Below, in pieces: positions 5,902-13,915 of a stretch of 21,713 nt of DNA. The first letter of the stretch is position 1. Each line of letters starts with the position of its first letter. Origin of the DNA: an uncultured Clostridia bacterium (GTDB lineage Bacteria > Bacillota > Clostridia > UBA1381); the NCBI GenBank assembly GCA_934486735.1, contig CAKSQL010000038.1, positions 1-21,713 of the forward strand, read 5' to 3'. Position numbers and translations under genes: made by a program. The notes beneath the pieces are model-generated. The model saw only the letters and a program-made list of their open reading frames with translations, searched no databases and was not told where the DNA came from.

Positions 5902-8436
5902 ATGAAACACAGAAACGGCAAAAAAATCCTATCCATTGCTTTGACGTTTGCCTTATTTAACTTTATGCTTTGTATAAACGTCTCAGCAACACAAGCCCAA
6001 ACGGCAGTCAAATATAGTTTTGGCTTTTCGTGGGTGAATCATATAGCACCAAGACAGTATTATGTGGGAGATAAGAACGAATGGAACGACTACGGTATGA
6101 ATAGCACAGAAGCATTCCAATTAACCGGAACGGCTATTAATGTCAATTTAAATGACCCCGGTTATACCACAAGCAAAGCAGGAGAAATACGCACGGTTGA
6201 GTATACCGGAAAGACATGGAATGATGCAGACTGGGGCTGGGCAGGCCTGAGCTTCGGATATATGACGGGAACACAGAATTTAAACGATGTTCCCGACGAA
6301 TACTGGGGCGATGTATTGGATATATCCGATTCTGTTGACTCAGGCTATGCTGTATTTGAAATTAACGTTACAAACGCAGCAGGCATTGACGGTGCATATT
6401 TTACGATTACAGCAGCATCTAATGAGTGGGCGGTGCCCGGTGCGGGAGAGAACGGTGATGCTATAACAAGGGAAAATTATCCCGGTCTTCGTGCGCAACA
6501 GCACTATTGTACGCTTGTTTCGGGTGAAAAGCTTACCGATTATTATGATGTAAGTACCGGAGGAAAACAGCTTATCAAAATTCCGCTTTCAAAATTCACA
6601 GACGGTGAGGGTTTTATGGATTCTTACGGCAAAAACTGGGGTGCGCAGACGGGTGCAACAGTCACTCAATGGACGCGCTTAAACCCGAAGCTTTTCTCAG
6701 GCATGGGAATTGCGCGTAAAAAAAGCACATCACTTACACCTCTCGGCTTCAGCGCAAACATAACCGCAATGGCAATTGTTGCACCTACACCCCCTGCAAA
6801 CTTCAGTGCTGTTCAAAATGAAGACGGCAGCGTTTCAATGTCGTGGGATGCAGCTGCTGAAAGCGACGTCACCTTTAAAGTTATACGTACAGGAAGTTTA
6901 GGCACAAAATATTTTGATGCGGGAACAGCAACAACATACACCGATACATCACCGGATCCCGATGTTTATAAATATTCGGTTGCAGCGGTTGATAACAAAT
7001 ACGGTATTATGGCAGAAAGCGAAAAAATAATTATTTCGGCTGTCGGTGCGCCCAGTGACGCGCTTAAATATACTTTCAGCTTTTTCTATGATAATAATAT
7101 ATCGCAGAGAGCATTCTATGTCGGCGAAAAAAACACATGGTTTGACTATGGCTTAAATAAAACATCAGGTTTGAAACTGCAAGGTAAAAACGGAATGCTG
7201 TTTAACCTGAACGACAACGGCTACATTCCCGATTCGAAAGTCGGAGAAATTGTTCTGCCAAGCTATGCAAACGAAAAAACATGGAACGAAACCGGCTGGG
7301 GCTGGACAGGTCTTAATTTTGGATATATGACAAATAACAAAAATGATTTAAGCCAGGTTCCCGATGAGTTCTGGGGCGATGTATTTGATCTTTCCGATTA
7401 CATAGATAACGGATATGCGATTTTTGAAATTAATTTGGACAATGCAGAAGGCGCAAACGAGACGTATTTTGCACTCACGGCAGCGTTGGGAATAGGTGCG
7501 CTCAGCGGCGGAAGCAGCGGCAGCGGAGACAAGATAACAAAAACCAATTATCCGGGGCTGGCAGCTCAGGCGCACAAGGCTGAGTTTGTAACAGGCGTTA
7601 AACTGACAGATTATTATGATGTAAACCTCGGCGGCAAGCAGATTATAAAAATTCCGCTTTCAAAATTTGTCAACGACGCCGATTTCCGTGATTCTTACGG
7701 CAAAAACTGGAACAATGTTTACGGAAATGTGGCTCTTGCAACAATAACCAATTCAACTGTTTTTGATTTAAGACTATTCTCCGGTATGGGTCTTGCACGC
7801 AAAAACAGTACAAATGAAACACCGCTCGGATTTAAGGCAACAGTTACCGCAATGGCAATCGTCGCACCAAAAGCTCCGCTTATTGTTTCGGCAACAAAGA
7901 ATGACGATAACAGCGTTTCGGTTTCATGGCTGCCCTCAACAGATGCAGGTGTTACTTATAAAGTTGTGAGAAAAGCCGGAAATGAAAAAATAATGTTTGA
8001 TGCAGGAACAAATCTTTCATACACAGATACAACTACCGAAAACGGCAAAAAATACACATATTCGGTTGTTGCCGTAGAAAGCACTTACGGAGCAATTTCT
8101 TCCGAAAGCACAGGCATTGAAGTGGATTTCCCGCTTTTTGCTTCGGTTATGCTTTATGCCGGCACAGGCGAATCAAAAATCGAATCCGATGTTGCGGTTG
8201 ACGGTGATATGACAGCTCAGTTCTATTCACCGCTGAAAGCTGCAAAAGGCTATGTGGCAATTTATGATGGCGAAAGATATATGACGCGCTTTATCCCTGT
8301 AAGCATTAACACAAGCGACGGCTTTGTTGACATTGTAATTGAGAACTGTCAGTCAACTGATACAATTAAAGCCTTTTTATGGGACAGCGACATGAATATT
8401 TTGGATAAAGCAGCCGTATCAGTAGCTCAAAGCTGA
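5902..8436 (+). CDS. Secreted protein with two copies of an unrecognised beta-rich domain, two FN3-like domains and a C-terminal module, 844 aa
   Basis: An exported, non-anchored or loosely anchored surface protein. Residues 1-29 are a signal peptide (RNGKK, hydrophobic core, VSA before ATQAQ). A domain of about 255 residues follows at 37-293, an FN3-like domain at 295-381, then a second copy of each at 390-655 and 656-743. Residues 745-844 form a C-terminal beta module ending in IKAFLWDSDMNILDKAAV, a pattern common in clostridial secreted carbohydrate-active proteins. The repeated domain is Trp/Tyr-rich and conserved at WGW(A/T)GL(S/N)FGYMT, VPDE(Y/F)WGDV, NGYA(I/V)FEIN, LTDYYDV and IPLSKF. 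The last blocks resemble jelly-roll carbohydrate-binding modules; that is inference only. No LPXTG, SLH, dockerin or catalytic motif is seen. The ATG at 5902 has AAAGGAGAA 5 nt upstream. The phosphatase gene starts 26 nt downstream, so the two are co-transcribed and exported together. Confidence 0.85.
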   Translation: MKHRNGKKILSIALTFALFNFMLCINVSATQAQTAVKYSFGFSWVNHIAPRQYYVGDKNEWNDYGMNSTEAFQLTGTAINVNLNDPGYTTSKAGEIRTVEYTGKTWNDADWGWAGLSFGYMTGTQNLNDVPDEYWGDVLDISDSVDSGYAVFEINVTNAAGIDGAYFTITAASNEWAVPGAGENGDAITRENYPGLRAQQHYCTLVSGEKLTDYYDVSTGGKQLIKIPLSKFTDGEGFMDSYGKNWGAQTGATVTQWTRLNPKLFSGMGIARKKSTSLTPLGFSANITAMAIVAPTPPANFSAVQNEDGSVSMSWDAAAESDVTFKVIRTGSLGTKYFDAGTATTYTDTSPDPDVYKYSVAAVDNKYGIMAESEKIIISAVGAPSDALKYTFSFFYDNNISQRAFYVGEKNTWFDYGLNKTSGLKLQGKNGMLFNLNDNGYIPDSKVGEIVLPSYANEKTWNETGWGWTGLNFGYMTNNKNDLSQVPDEFWGDVFDLSDYIDNGYAIFEINLDNAEGANETYFALTAALGIGALSGGSSGSGDKITKTNYPGLAAQAHKAEFVTGVKLTDYYDVNLGGKQIIKIPLSKFVNDADFRDSYGKNWNNVYGNVALATITNSTVFDLRLFSGMGLARKNSTNETPLGFKATVTAMAIVAPKAPLIVSATKNDDNSVSVSWLPSTDAGVTYKVVRKAGNEKIMFDAGTNLSYTDTTTENGKKYTYSVVAVESTYGAISSESTGIEVDFPLFASVMLYAGTGESKIESDVAVDGDMTAQFYSPLKAAKGYVAIYDGERYMTRFIPVSINTSDGFVDIVIENCQSTDTIKAFLWDSDMNILDKAAVSVAQS
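6010..8112 (+). repeat. Internal tandem duplication coding for two ~350-residue units
   Basis: Unit 1 (6010-7053, residues 37-384) and unit 2 (7069-8112, residues 390-737) each encode the unknown domain plus an FN3-like domain. By eye about half of the aligned residues match, with long stretches conserved at LTDYYDV to SYGKNW and FSGMG to AMAIVAP. Unit 2 has a Gly/Ser-rich insert (GGSSGSGD, residues 536-543) where unit 1 has VPGAGENGDA. The duplication is old, because the DNA copies have clearly diverged. Confidence 0.85.
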
Positions 8437-8462
8437 AAATGATGATGAAAGGAAGTATGAAA

Positions 8463-10511
8463 ATGAAAAAGAAAATTTGTTTATTTTTAACTATATTTGC
8501 GCTTGTTGCGTCAATTTCCCCTTCGTCTGTTTTAGCCGGAGACGCCGCAGCGCCTCAAATTAAAAATATTATATATTTTATTCCCGACGGCGGAGGCTAT
8601 GCATTATTTGACTTTGCAAACGGCGTTAAAAACAGCGGCGGTTTCAATTCCGGCTTTGGCTCGCCGTATAAAACTGCCGTTGAAGCAAACGATATGACAA
8701 TGAAACAGTATCTTCGCGGTTCTGTAACGACATATTGTTCCAATTCAGCCATTACCGACTCGGCAGCGGCGGGGACAGCGCTTTCAAGCGGCTACAAAAC
8801 AAATTCAGGCTTCGTTGGGCTGACACCCGACGGCGAGCCTCGTGCTAATATTGCCGAAACTGCGCAAATGGCAGGCAAACGTACAGGTCTTGTGCCGACA
8901 GTTCAGTTTACACATGCAACACCTGCTGCCTTTGGTGCGCATCATCCGACGCGCTACGGTGAAGCTGTTATGGCACAGCAGATGATTAATCAAGGGTTTG
9001 ACGTTGTTCTGCCTTTTGACTTTTCACGTTCAGACTGGGGCTCATCTTCAGAGGCTACAAAAAGAGGATACAAGCTTATCAATACCAAGGATGACCTTAC
9101 AAGCGTAAAATCAGGAGATAAAATTTGGGGCAACATGAATGATTACGATACCGATGTATGGCGTCGTGAAAAAGAGCCTAAGCTTGCCGAAATGACAGAT
9201 GCTGCAATTCGTGCGCTTGACGGCGGTGAAGAAGGATTTTTCCTGATGGTAGAGGGCAGCAGCGTCGACGGCGGCGGTCATCAGAATGATTTGGTTCTTG
9301 CCACAAGTGAATATCTGGCAATGGATGCAGCGTTTAAAGTAGCGGTTGATTATGCAAAAACAAGAACCGATACTGTTGTTATTGCAGTTCCCGACCATGA
9401 TACAGGCGGATGTATCCTGCCGGGCGAAGCGGACAGCGTTGGCGGACAGCCCGATTATACTCAGTATGCAAATGCTATTGCTAAAGTACAAAACGGTGTT
9501 TCCTCAAATCTTCCGGATATTTCGTGGACAGGTACAGGACATACGGCAAGAAACGTTGGTTTTTGGGCATATTTGCCGGAAGGTATAAATCCTCCGGCCG
9601 GCATGGCAGCTGTTGCCGGTGACACACCTCAAACACGTGCTCTTACAGCCGACAATACAGTTATCGCCCTGTGGCTTTCCGAGCTTGCAGGCTTGGATCT
9701 GAATAAAGCTACAGAAAAATTGTTTGTTGACGTTACCGATATGGGAACATACAAAAATAGCACAAATGAATTCAGTTTCAACGATTATGACGTTAAAATC
9801 AAAACAAACACCTCTACTGCCATAATCAACGGCGAAGAAGTTGATTTGAACGGCGAAATTGCAATAAAACCATACAACAAATTCTATGTGCCGCGCAGAC
9901 TTTTAGATGAAATCAAGCCGCTTATCCGCAAGGTCAAAGATGCAAGATATTTTGACAGTGCCACAAATAAAATTCTGATTAAAGGTCAGATAGATGAAGC
10001 CTTTGCCGGAAGTGACATCAGTCTTATACTTGTTTCAAAAACCAACGAAGATGATGTTGGATTTATTGATGAAATACCTGTGCTAAAAGACGGAAGCTAT
10101 GTTTGCAAATTCAAATTTAAAGGCAATATAAACGATTATGAATTGAAAATGCGTCTTGGCGACAGAATCGTTACCGACAGCATTATAAGCGCAACCACGA
10201 ATTATTCATGGCTCGATTCTGCCGTTGAAATTGCACGCGACGGCGAAATTATTAAAAGTGATATTATAATAAACAACTATTATGATATGACAGGCTTGAC
10301 ATACCGCATTTTGCTTATGTTCTATGATGACAGCGGAAAGCTTGTCGGTTGCAGCTTCAGCGACAACCTAAACCCGGTAGACGGAGCTGTAAGCTACGAT
10401 TCGCTTAATGTTGAACGTCCCGAAAATGCAACAAGGGTCAAGGCGACTGTTTGGGCAGATTTAATCATGCCGATTCCGCTCAGTGACGCTGCTGTTATGT
10501 CAATAAACTGA
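8463..10511 (+). CDS. Secreted PhoA-type alkaline phosphatase with C-terminal accessory domains, 682 aa
   Basis: An exported metal-dependent phosphomonoesterase of the alkaline phosphatase superfamily. Residues 1-25 are a signal peptide (MKKKICLFLTIFALVAS to VLA). The catalytic domain spans about 30-420 and keeps the full PhoA set: FIPDGGG (Asp42), TDSAAAGTA (nucleophile Ser100), FTHATPAAF (150-157), VEGSSVDGGGHQND (Glu264, Asp269, His273), PDHDTGG (Asp311, His312) and TGTGHTAR (His360). Residues 440-500 (INGEEVDLNG to FYVPRRLLDEI) resemble a copper-amine-oxidase-N-like module found in clostridial surface proteins. Residues 580-682 end in RVKATVWADLIMPIPLSDAAV, like the C-terminus of the preceding protein. 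I chose ATG 8463 because GGAAG lies 7 nt upstream; in-frame ATGs at 8439, 8442, 8445 and 8457 are weaker. The natural substrate is unknown; phosphate scavenging or dephosphorylation of a surface or dietary phosphoglycan are both possible. Confidence 0.92.
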   Translation: MKKKICLFLTIFALVASISPSSVLAGDAAAPQIKNIIYFIPDGGGYALFDFANGVKNSGGFNSGFGSPYKTAVEANDMTMKQYLRGSVTTYCSNSAITDSAAAGTALSSGYKTNSGFVGLTPDGEPRANIAETAQMAGKRTGLVPTVQFTHATPAAFGAHHPTRYGEAVMAQQMINQGFDVVLPFDFSRSDWGSSSEATKRGYKLINTKDDLTSVKSGDKIWGNMNDYDTDVWRREKEPKLAEMTDAAIRALDGGEEGFFLMVEGSSVDGGGHQNDLVLATSEYLAMDAAFKVAVDYAKTRTDTVVIAVPDHDTGGCILPGEADSVGGQPDYTQYANAIAKVQNGVSSNLPDISWTGTGHTARNVGFWAYLPEGINPPAGMAAVAGDTPQTRALTADNTVIALWLSELAGLDLNKATEKLFVDVTDMGTYKNSTNEFSFNDYDVKIKTNTSTAIINGEEVDLNGEIAIKPYNKFYVPRRLLDEIKPLIRKVKDARYFDSATNKILIKGQIDEAFAGSDISLILVSKTNEDDVGFIDEIPVLKDGSYVCKFKFKGNINDYELKMRLGDRIVTDSIISATTNYSWLDSAVEIARDGEIIKSDIIINNYYDMTGLTYRILLMFYDDSGKLVGCSFSDNLNPVDGAVSYDSLNVERPENATRVKATVWADLIMPIPLSDAAVMSIN

Positions 10512-10547
10512 TTAATAATACAAAACAGTTTAATAATGCTTAATAAT

Positions 10548-10578
10548 AAATATCCACCTGCCATGCAGGTGGATATTT
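10548..10578 (+). terminator. Hairpin after the alkaline phosphatase gene
   Basis: A 14-bp perfect stem (AAATATCCACCTGC 10548-10561, complement 10565-10578) closes a 3-nt loop 37 nt after the phosphatase stop codon. The T run behind it is weak (ATATTTCAG), so it may work together with the next hairpin. Confidence 0.65.
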
Positions 10579-10590
10579 CAGACTGTAGAC

Positions 10591-10627
10591 AAAATCGGTT
10601 GCAACATTGGATTTGCAACCGATTTTT
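10591..10627 (+). terminator. Intrinsic terminator, insertion target of the intron
   Basis: AAAATCGGTTGCAA (10591-10604) pairs with TTGCAACCGATTTT (10613-10626) across an 8-nt loop, ending in GATTTTT. The group II intron sequence begins 2 nt after this T tract, the placement preferred by bacterial class C introns. Confidence 0.8.
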
Positions 10628-10628
10628 G

Positions 10629-10825
10629 GTATGACGGGCATATCAATGCTCTGGGGTGAAAGTCCACCGAGGCGTAGTTTACCGACGAACTCTAAAGCAA
10701 CTTGCAAGTTTCACATCGTGAGGTGTGGGAGATAAGAAGCAATATGAGATATGGAACTGAACCGCCGTATGCCGAACGGCACGTATGGTGGTGCGAGTAG
10801 GGCGATTAAATTCGCCCTACTCGAT
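10629..10825 (+). mobile_element. Internally deleted class C (IIC) group II intron
   Basis: The 5' part, from GTATGACGGGC at 10629 to about 10740, follows the layout of the start of group IIC domain I (GGGTGAAAGTCCACC, then CGACGAACTCTAAAGC, then CAAG and GAAGC). Domain V is at 10759-10792: ACCGCC pairs with GGTGGT, the inner helix is GTATGCC with GGCACGTAT, and the catalytic triad is CGC within ACCGCCGTAT, as in class C introns; it closely resembles my recollection of the Oceanobacillus iheyensis domain V. Domain VI is a 12-bp stem at 10794-10823, and the end CTACTCGAT at 10817-10825 fits class C 3' ends. Between them most of domain I, domains II-IV and the reverse-transcriptase ORF are missing, so self-splicing or mobility is not expected. 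The element stands on the same strand as the terminator it follows and ends 10 nt before the glyA stop. Confidence 0.85.
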
Positions 10826-10835
10826 CGCTTAAATT

Positions 10836-12077
10836 TTATTCATACAGCGGATGCTTTTCACAAAGAGCGTGAACGCGCGATGCGACTTCATCCTTATTCT
10901 TTTCAAAATCGGTAAGTGTAAGCTTGATAAGCTCCGCAACTTCTTTCATATCGTCCTCGGTAAAGCCGCGTGTTGTGGTTGCCGGAGTGCCGAGACGTAT
11001 TCCGCTTGTGATGAACGGACTTCTTTTATCAAACGGAATTGCATTTTTGTTGACGGTGATTCCGACCTCATCGAGCATATGCTCGGCGTCCTTGCCTGTT
11101 ATCTCGGTATCGGACAAATCAAGAAGTATCAAATGATTGTCGGTTCCGCCCGAAACAAGATTAAAGCCGTTATCGATAAGTCCCTGTGCGAGAGCAGCCG
11201 CATTTTTAACTATCTGAGCCTGATATGTCTTAAACTTGGGAGAAAGCGCTTCTTTGAAGCATACTGCTTTTGCGGCGATTGTGTGCATTAAAGGACCGCC
11301 CTGGATTCCCGGGAAGATAGCCTTGTTGAACTGCTTGCCGAACTCTGCGTCCTTTGCAAGGATAAGTCCGCCTCTCGGACCGCGCAGTGTTTTGTGCGTT
11401 GTGGTGGTAACAACATCGGCATAGGGAATCGGGCTTTGGTGCAGACCTGCTGCAACAAGACCTGCGATATGTGCCATGTCGACCATTAAGTAAGCGCCGC
11501 ATTCTTTTGCTATTTCGGAGAATTTTTCAAAGTCGATTGCACGCGGATATGCCGAAGCACCGGCAAGAATCAATTTCGGCTTATGCTCCAGCGCAAGACG
11601 GCGAACCTCGTCATAATCTATTCTGTTGTCGGTCTCGGAAACGCCGTATGGAACTATGTTAAAGTATTTTCCCGACATATTTACCGGGCTGCCATGGCTC
11701 AGATGTCCGCCGTGAGCAAGGCTCATCGAAAGAACGGTGTCGCCGGGGGTGAGCAATGCGAAGAAAACTGCCATATTCGCCTGTGCGCCCGAGTGCGGCT
11801 GGACATTGGCATATTCCGCTCCGAAAATCTCTTTTGCACGCTCAATTGCAAGTGTTTCAGCCTTGTCGACCCACTCGCAGCCGCCGTAATAGCGCTTGCC
11901 GGGATAACCCTCCGCGTACTTGTTCGTGAGCGGAGTCCCGTTTGCCTCCATAACGCACTCCGAAACAAAATTCTCCGAAGCGATAAGCTCGATTTTGTTC
12001 TGCTGACGGTGGATTTCTCCGTCAATTGCATTGAACAGCTCGGGGTCAAATTCTTTAATTTTGTTTAAATGAAACAT
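10836..12077 (-). CDS. glyA: Serine hydroxymethyltransferase, 413 aa
   Basis: A PLP-dependent cytoplasmic enzyme that interconverts serine plus tetrahydrofolate with glycine plus 5,10-methylene-tetrahydrofolate, the main source of one-carbon units. Family signatures run the full length: IELIASENFVS at 29-39, NKYAEGYPGKRYYGG at 52-66, HSGAQANMAVF at 95-105, SLAHGGHLSHG at 119-129, VDMAHIAGLVAAGLH at 199-213, and TTTTHKTLRGPRGG with the PLP lysine Lys229 at the same number as in E. coli. The ATG at 12077 is preceded by GGAGG with 8 nt spacing; the open frame reaches to 12239, but that extension is A/T-rich leader containing the promoter. Length matches the 410-420 usual. It is transcribed towards the intron remnant, and its promoter is divergent from that of nth. 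Confidence 0.98.
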   Translation of the reverse strand: MFHLNKIKEFDPELFNAIDGEIHRQQNKIELIASENFVSECVMEANGTPLTNKYAEGYPGKRYYGGCEWVDKAETLAIERAKEIFGAEYANVQPHSGAQANMAVFFALLTPGDTVLSMSLAHGGHLSHGSPVNMSGKYFNIVPYGVSETDNRIDYDEVRRLALEHKPKLILAGASAYPRAIDFEKFSEIAKECGAYLMVDMAHIAGLVAAGLHQSPIPYADVVTTTTHKTLRGPRGGLILAKDAEFGKQFNKAIFPGIQGGPLMHTIAAKAVCFKEALSPKFKTYQAQIVKNAAALAQGLIDNGFNLVSGGTDNHLILLDLSDTEITGKDAEHMLDEVGITVNKNAIPFDKRSPFITSGIRLGTPATTTRGFTEDDMKEVAELIKLTLTDFEKNKDEVASRVHALCEKHPLYE

Positions 12078-12110
12078 ATCTTCTTCCTCCGTTTGGTCTT
12101 TTTTATTATA

Positions 12111-12139
12111 ATTATATCCTTTTTTTGCGAAAACTGCAA
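12111..12139 (-). promoter_or_regulatory. glyA promoter
   Basis: On the minus strand TTGCAG (12134-12139) and TATAAT (12111-12116) are separated by 17 nt, 34 nt before the glyA start codon. An imperfect inverted repeat (CGAAAACT at 12128-12135 with AGTTTCG at 12141-12147) spans the -35 box and might be an operator. Confidence 0.75.
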
Positions 12140-12156
12140 TAGTTTCGAAAAAAATA

Positions 12157-12185
12157 TTGCAAAATTTAATAAAAAAGATTATAAT
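12157..12185 (+). promoter_or_regulatory. nth promoter
   Basis: TTGCAA (12157-12162) and TATAAT (12180-12185) are separated by 17 nt. The -10 lies 46 nt before the chosen nth start. The -35 boxes of the glyA and nth promoters are only 17 nt apart, back to back. Confidence 0.75.
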
Positions 12186-12231
12186 TATATTTAATAATGT
12201 ATAAAAACAACAAAAGGGAGGAATGGTCGGT

Positions 12232-12864
12232 ATGAACAAAAAAGAGCGTGCCGCAGCTGTGGGGGAAATTCTCGATTCGCTTTATCCCGATGTCAAATGC
12301 TCGTTAAATTACAGAACTCCGGTCGAAATGCTGATAGCTACTCAGCTCTCGGCACAATGTACCGATGCGCGTGTGAATATAGTATGCGAGGACCTTTTCA
12401 AAAAATATAAAAGCGCCGCTGATTTTGCCGCTGCCGATTATGAGGAGCTGCAAAATGACATACGCTCGATCGGCTTTTACAGGAACAAGGCGAAGAATAT
12501 AATAGCCTGCTGCCGGCGGCTGTGCGAGGTGTACGGCGGAGAAGTTCCCGATACCATGGAGGAGCTTTTAACCCTGCCCGGGACGGGGCGAAAGACGGCG
12601 AATCTTGTACTGGGCGACATCTATCATAAGCCTGCTGTGGTTGTCGATACGCATTGCATGCGGCTTGCAAGGCGGATAGGTCTGACAAAGGAGGAAACCC
12701 CCGAGAAAATCGAAATGGATTTGAAAAAAATCATTCCGCCGGAGTATCAGCTCGGAATGTGCCACCGGTTTGTGAACCATGGCAGAGCGGTTTGTACGGC
12801 GCGCTCGCCCAAGTGCGGCATATGCGCACTTGACGGCGTATGCAGGCATGTCGGCGTGAAGTGA
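12232..12864 (+). CDS. nth: Endonuclease III, 210 aa
   Basis: A bifunctional DNA glycosylase/AP lyase that removes oxidised pyrimidines in base-excision repair. The helix-hairpin-helix LPGTGRKTANLVLG at 115-128 holds the catalytic Lys121, and VVVDTHCMRL holds the catalytic Asp139. A [4Fe-4S] cluster motif Cys188-X6-Cys195-X2-Cys198-X5-Cys204 closes the protein with the family spacing. Residues 30-46 (PVEMLIATQLSAQCTD) are the conserved N-terminal helix. The ATG at 12232 sits 10 nt after AGGGAGG; the ATG at 12223 would be only 1 nt from it and is rejected. Length is the usual 210. All active-site residues are present. Confidence 0.97.
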   Translation: MNKKERAAAVGEILDSLYPDVKCSLNYRTPVEMLIATQLSAQCTDARVNIVCEDLFKKYKSAADFAAADYEELQNDIRSIGFYRNKAKNIIACCRRLCEVYGGEVPDTMEELLTLPGTGRKTANLVLGDIYHKPAVVVDTHCMRLARRIGLTKEETPEKIEMDLKKIIPPEYQLGMCHRFVNHGRAVCTARSPKCGICALDGVCRHVGVK

Positions 12865-13077
12865 TAGCCGACGGCTGATTTCTTTTTGTCAGGCGTGCGA
12901 AAGCTGCCCCATGTGTTTTGAATTTGCCTTTTTGCATTGCCGTTTTCGTGGGGCGGCAAGCCGAATTATGCATTTTTGGACGGGGGCGAATTACTTTTCT
13001 TCGGTTATGATTAATGAGTATTTTAATACGGTATTACGAAATTCCTTTTTCCGGAAAGTGTATGAGTTCAACTCCCG

Positions 13078-13770
13078 CTATGCCTGAACAGCTATATTGT
13101 GAAGTTTTGCGGTCTCGAAAATCTTGTTGTAAATCAGTCTGTGACCGGCGGCGTTCGGATGAATACCGTCCTCGCACAGATAGTCGCTGTAGTTTTTAAG
13201 GCGCAGAAATTCGGAGCGTATATCGATCAGCGGCACTCTCATATCGGCAGCAATCGAATATAAAGCGTTGCTGTACATTTCGTGCCAGCGATAGATATAG
13301 CGCGTGCTGCCGCCGAGCCAATGCAGGATATTATCCGCGTTTCTTCCGCGGCTTATCCATTTAAAATATTTTTCGTCGTCAAGCGGCGGAAGATTCAATA
13401 TAACAGTTTTCTTTTTCTCATCAAGCAGCTTTTTTATAATATTCTCATAATATGCAAGAAACGTATCGGGAGAGGTGTTTGGCTCAAAGCTCCCGTCGGG
13501 GTTTTCGGATATTGCACCCCAGTCAAAATCACAGTCGTTTCCGCCGAACTCGGTCAGAACAATGTCCGAGCTTTGGATTTTTTTCTGCTGCCTGTCAAAA
13601 ATCTGAAGCCCTTTGGTGACAGTGCAGCCGAACAGAGAAAGATTGTTTATTGCGCATTTTGTCTTTTCGCCGAACATATTCACAAAGCTTGTGTCCAAAC
13701 GGCGGTATTTGCTGTCGTCAAGGACTATTCCTTTTGTGATTGAATCGCCGAGTATACTTATATTTTTCAT
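13078..13770 (-). CDS. SGNH/GDSL-family hydrolase, 230 aa
   Basis: A serine esterase/lipase-fold hydrolase. The four SGNH blocks are visible: ILGDSITKG (nucleophile Ser10), LSLFGCTV (Gly48), TEFGGNDCD (Asn78), and CEDGIHPNAAGH (Asp201 and His204 of the triad). There is no signal peptide or membrane segment, so it should be cytoplasmic. Substrates in the family range from acyl esters to acetylated sugars; I cannot choose one, although the carbohydrate genes in the window make a sugar esterase a reasonable guess. The ATG at 13770 has AAGGGTG about 8 nt upstream and a full-consensus promoter further up. It stands alone on its strand, with no convincing terminator behind it. Confidence 0.88.
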   Translation of the reverse strand: MKNISILGDSITKGIVLDDSKYRRLDTSFVNMFGEKTKCAINNLSLFGCTVTKGLQIFDRQQKKIQSSDIVLTEFGGNDCDFDWGAISENPDGSFEPNTSPDTFLAYYENIIKKLLDEKKKTVILNLPPLDDEKYFKWISRGRNADNILHWLGGSTRYIYRWHEMYSNALYSIAADMRVPLIDIRSEFLRLKNYSDYLCEDGIHPNAAGHRLIYNKIFETAKLHNIAVQA

Positions 13771-13807
13771 AAAATCACACCCTTAACTACATAATATGAT
13801 ATTTAAT

Positions 13808-13836
13808 ATTATATAACACAATAAATAAAATGTCAA
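13808..13836 (-). promoter_or_regulatory. Consensus sigma-A promoter of the SGNH hydrolase gene
   Basis: On the minus strand TTGACA (13831-13836), 17 nt, TATAAT (13808-13813): a perfect match to the consensus at both boxes, 37 nt before the start codon. Confidence 0.85.
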
Positions 13837-13857
13837 TACAAAAGATTAAAATTAATA

Positions 13858-13886
13858 TTTACATTTTCGTAACGATGTGCTATAAT
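13858..13886 (+). promoter_or_regulatory. Extended -10 promoter of the DUF1836 gene
   Basis: TTTACA (13858-13863), 17 nt, then TGC-TATAAT with the TATAAT at 13881-13886. It lies 29 nt before the start codon and runs divergent from the SGNH promoter, with only 21 nt between the -35 boxes. Confidence 0.8.
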
Positions 13887-13915
13887 ATGTATATGTAAAA
13901 AGGAGAGAATGCAAA

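Noticed and set aside
10640..10700. GGTGAAAGTCCACC looked at first like a riboswitch (cobalamin-type) core
   Set aside because: The rest of the cobalamin consensus is absent, it lies downstream of terminators with no gene behind it, and it is followed by a group II domain V.
10794..10823. 12-bp hairpin considered as a terminator of glyA
   Set aside because: There is no U tract on the minus strand behind it, and its position directly after domain V fits intron domain VI; a side effect on glyA is still possible.
12865..12890. Short hairpin AGCC/GGCT with T-rich tail after nth
   Set aside because: The stem is only 4 bp with a 3-nt loop, too weak to call a terminator with confidence.
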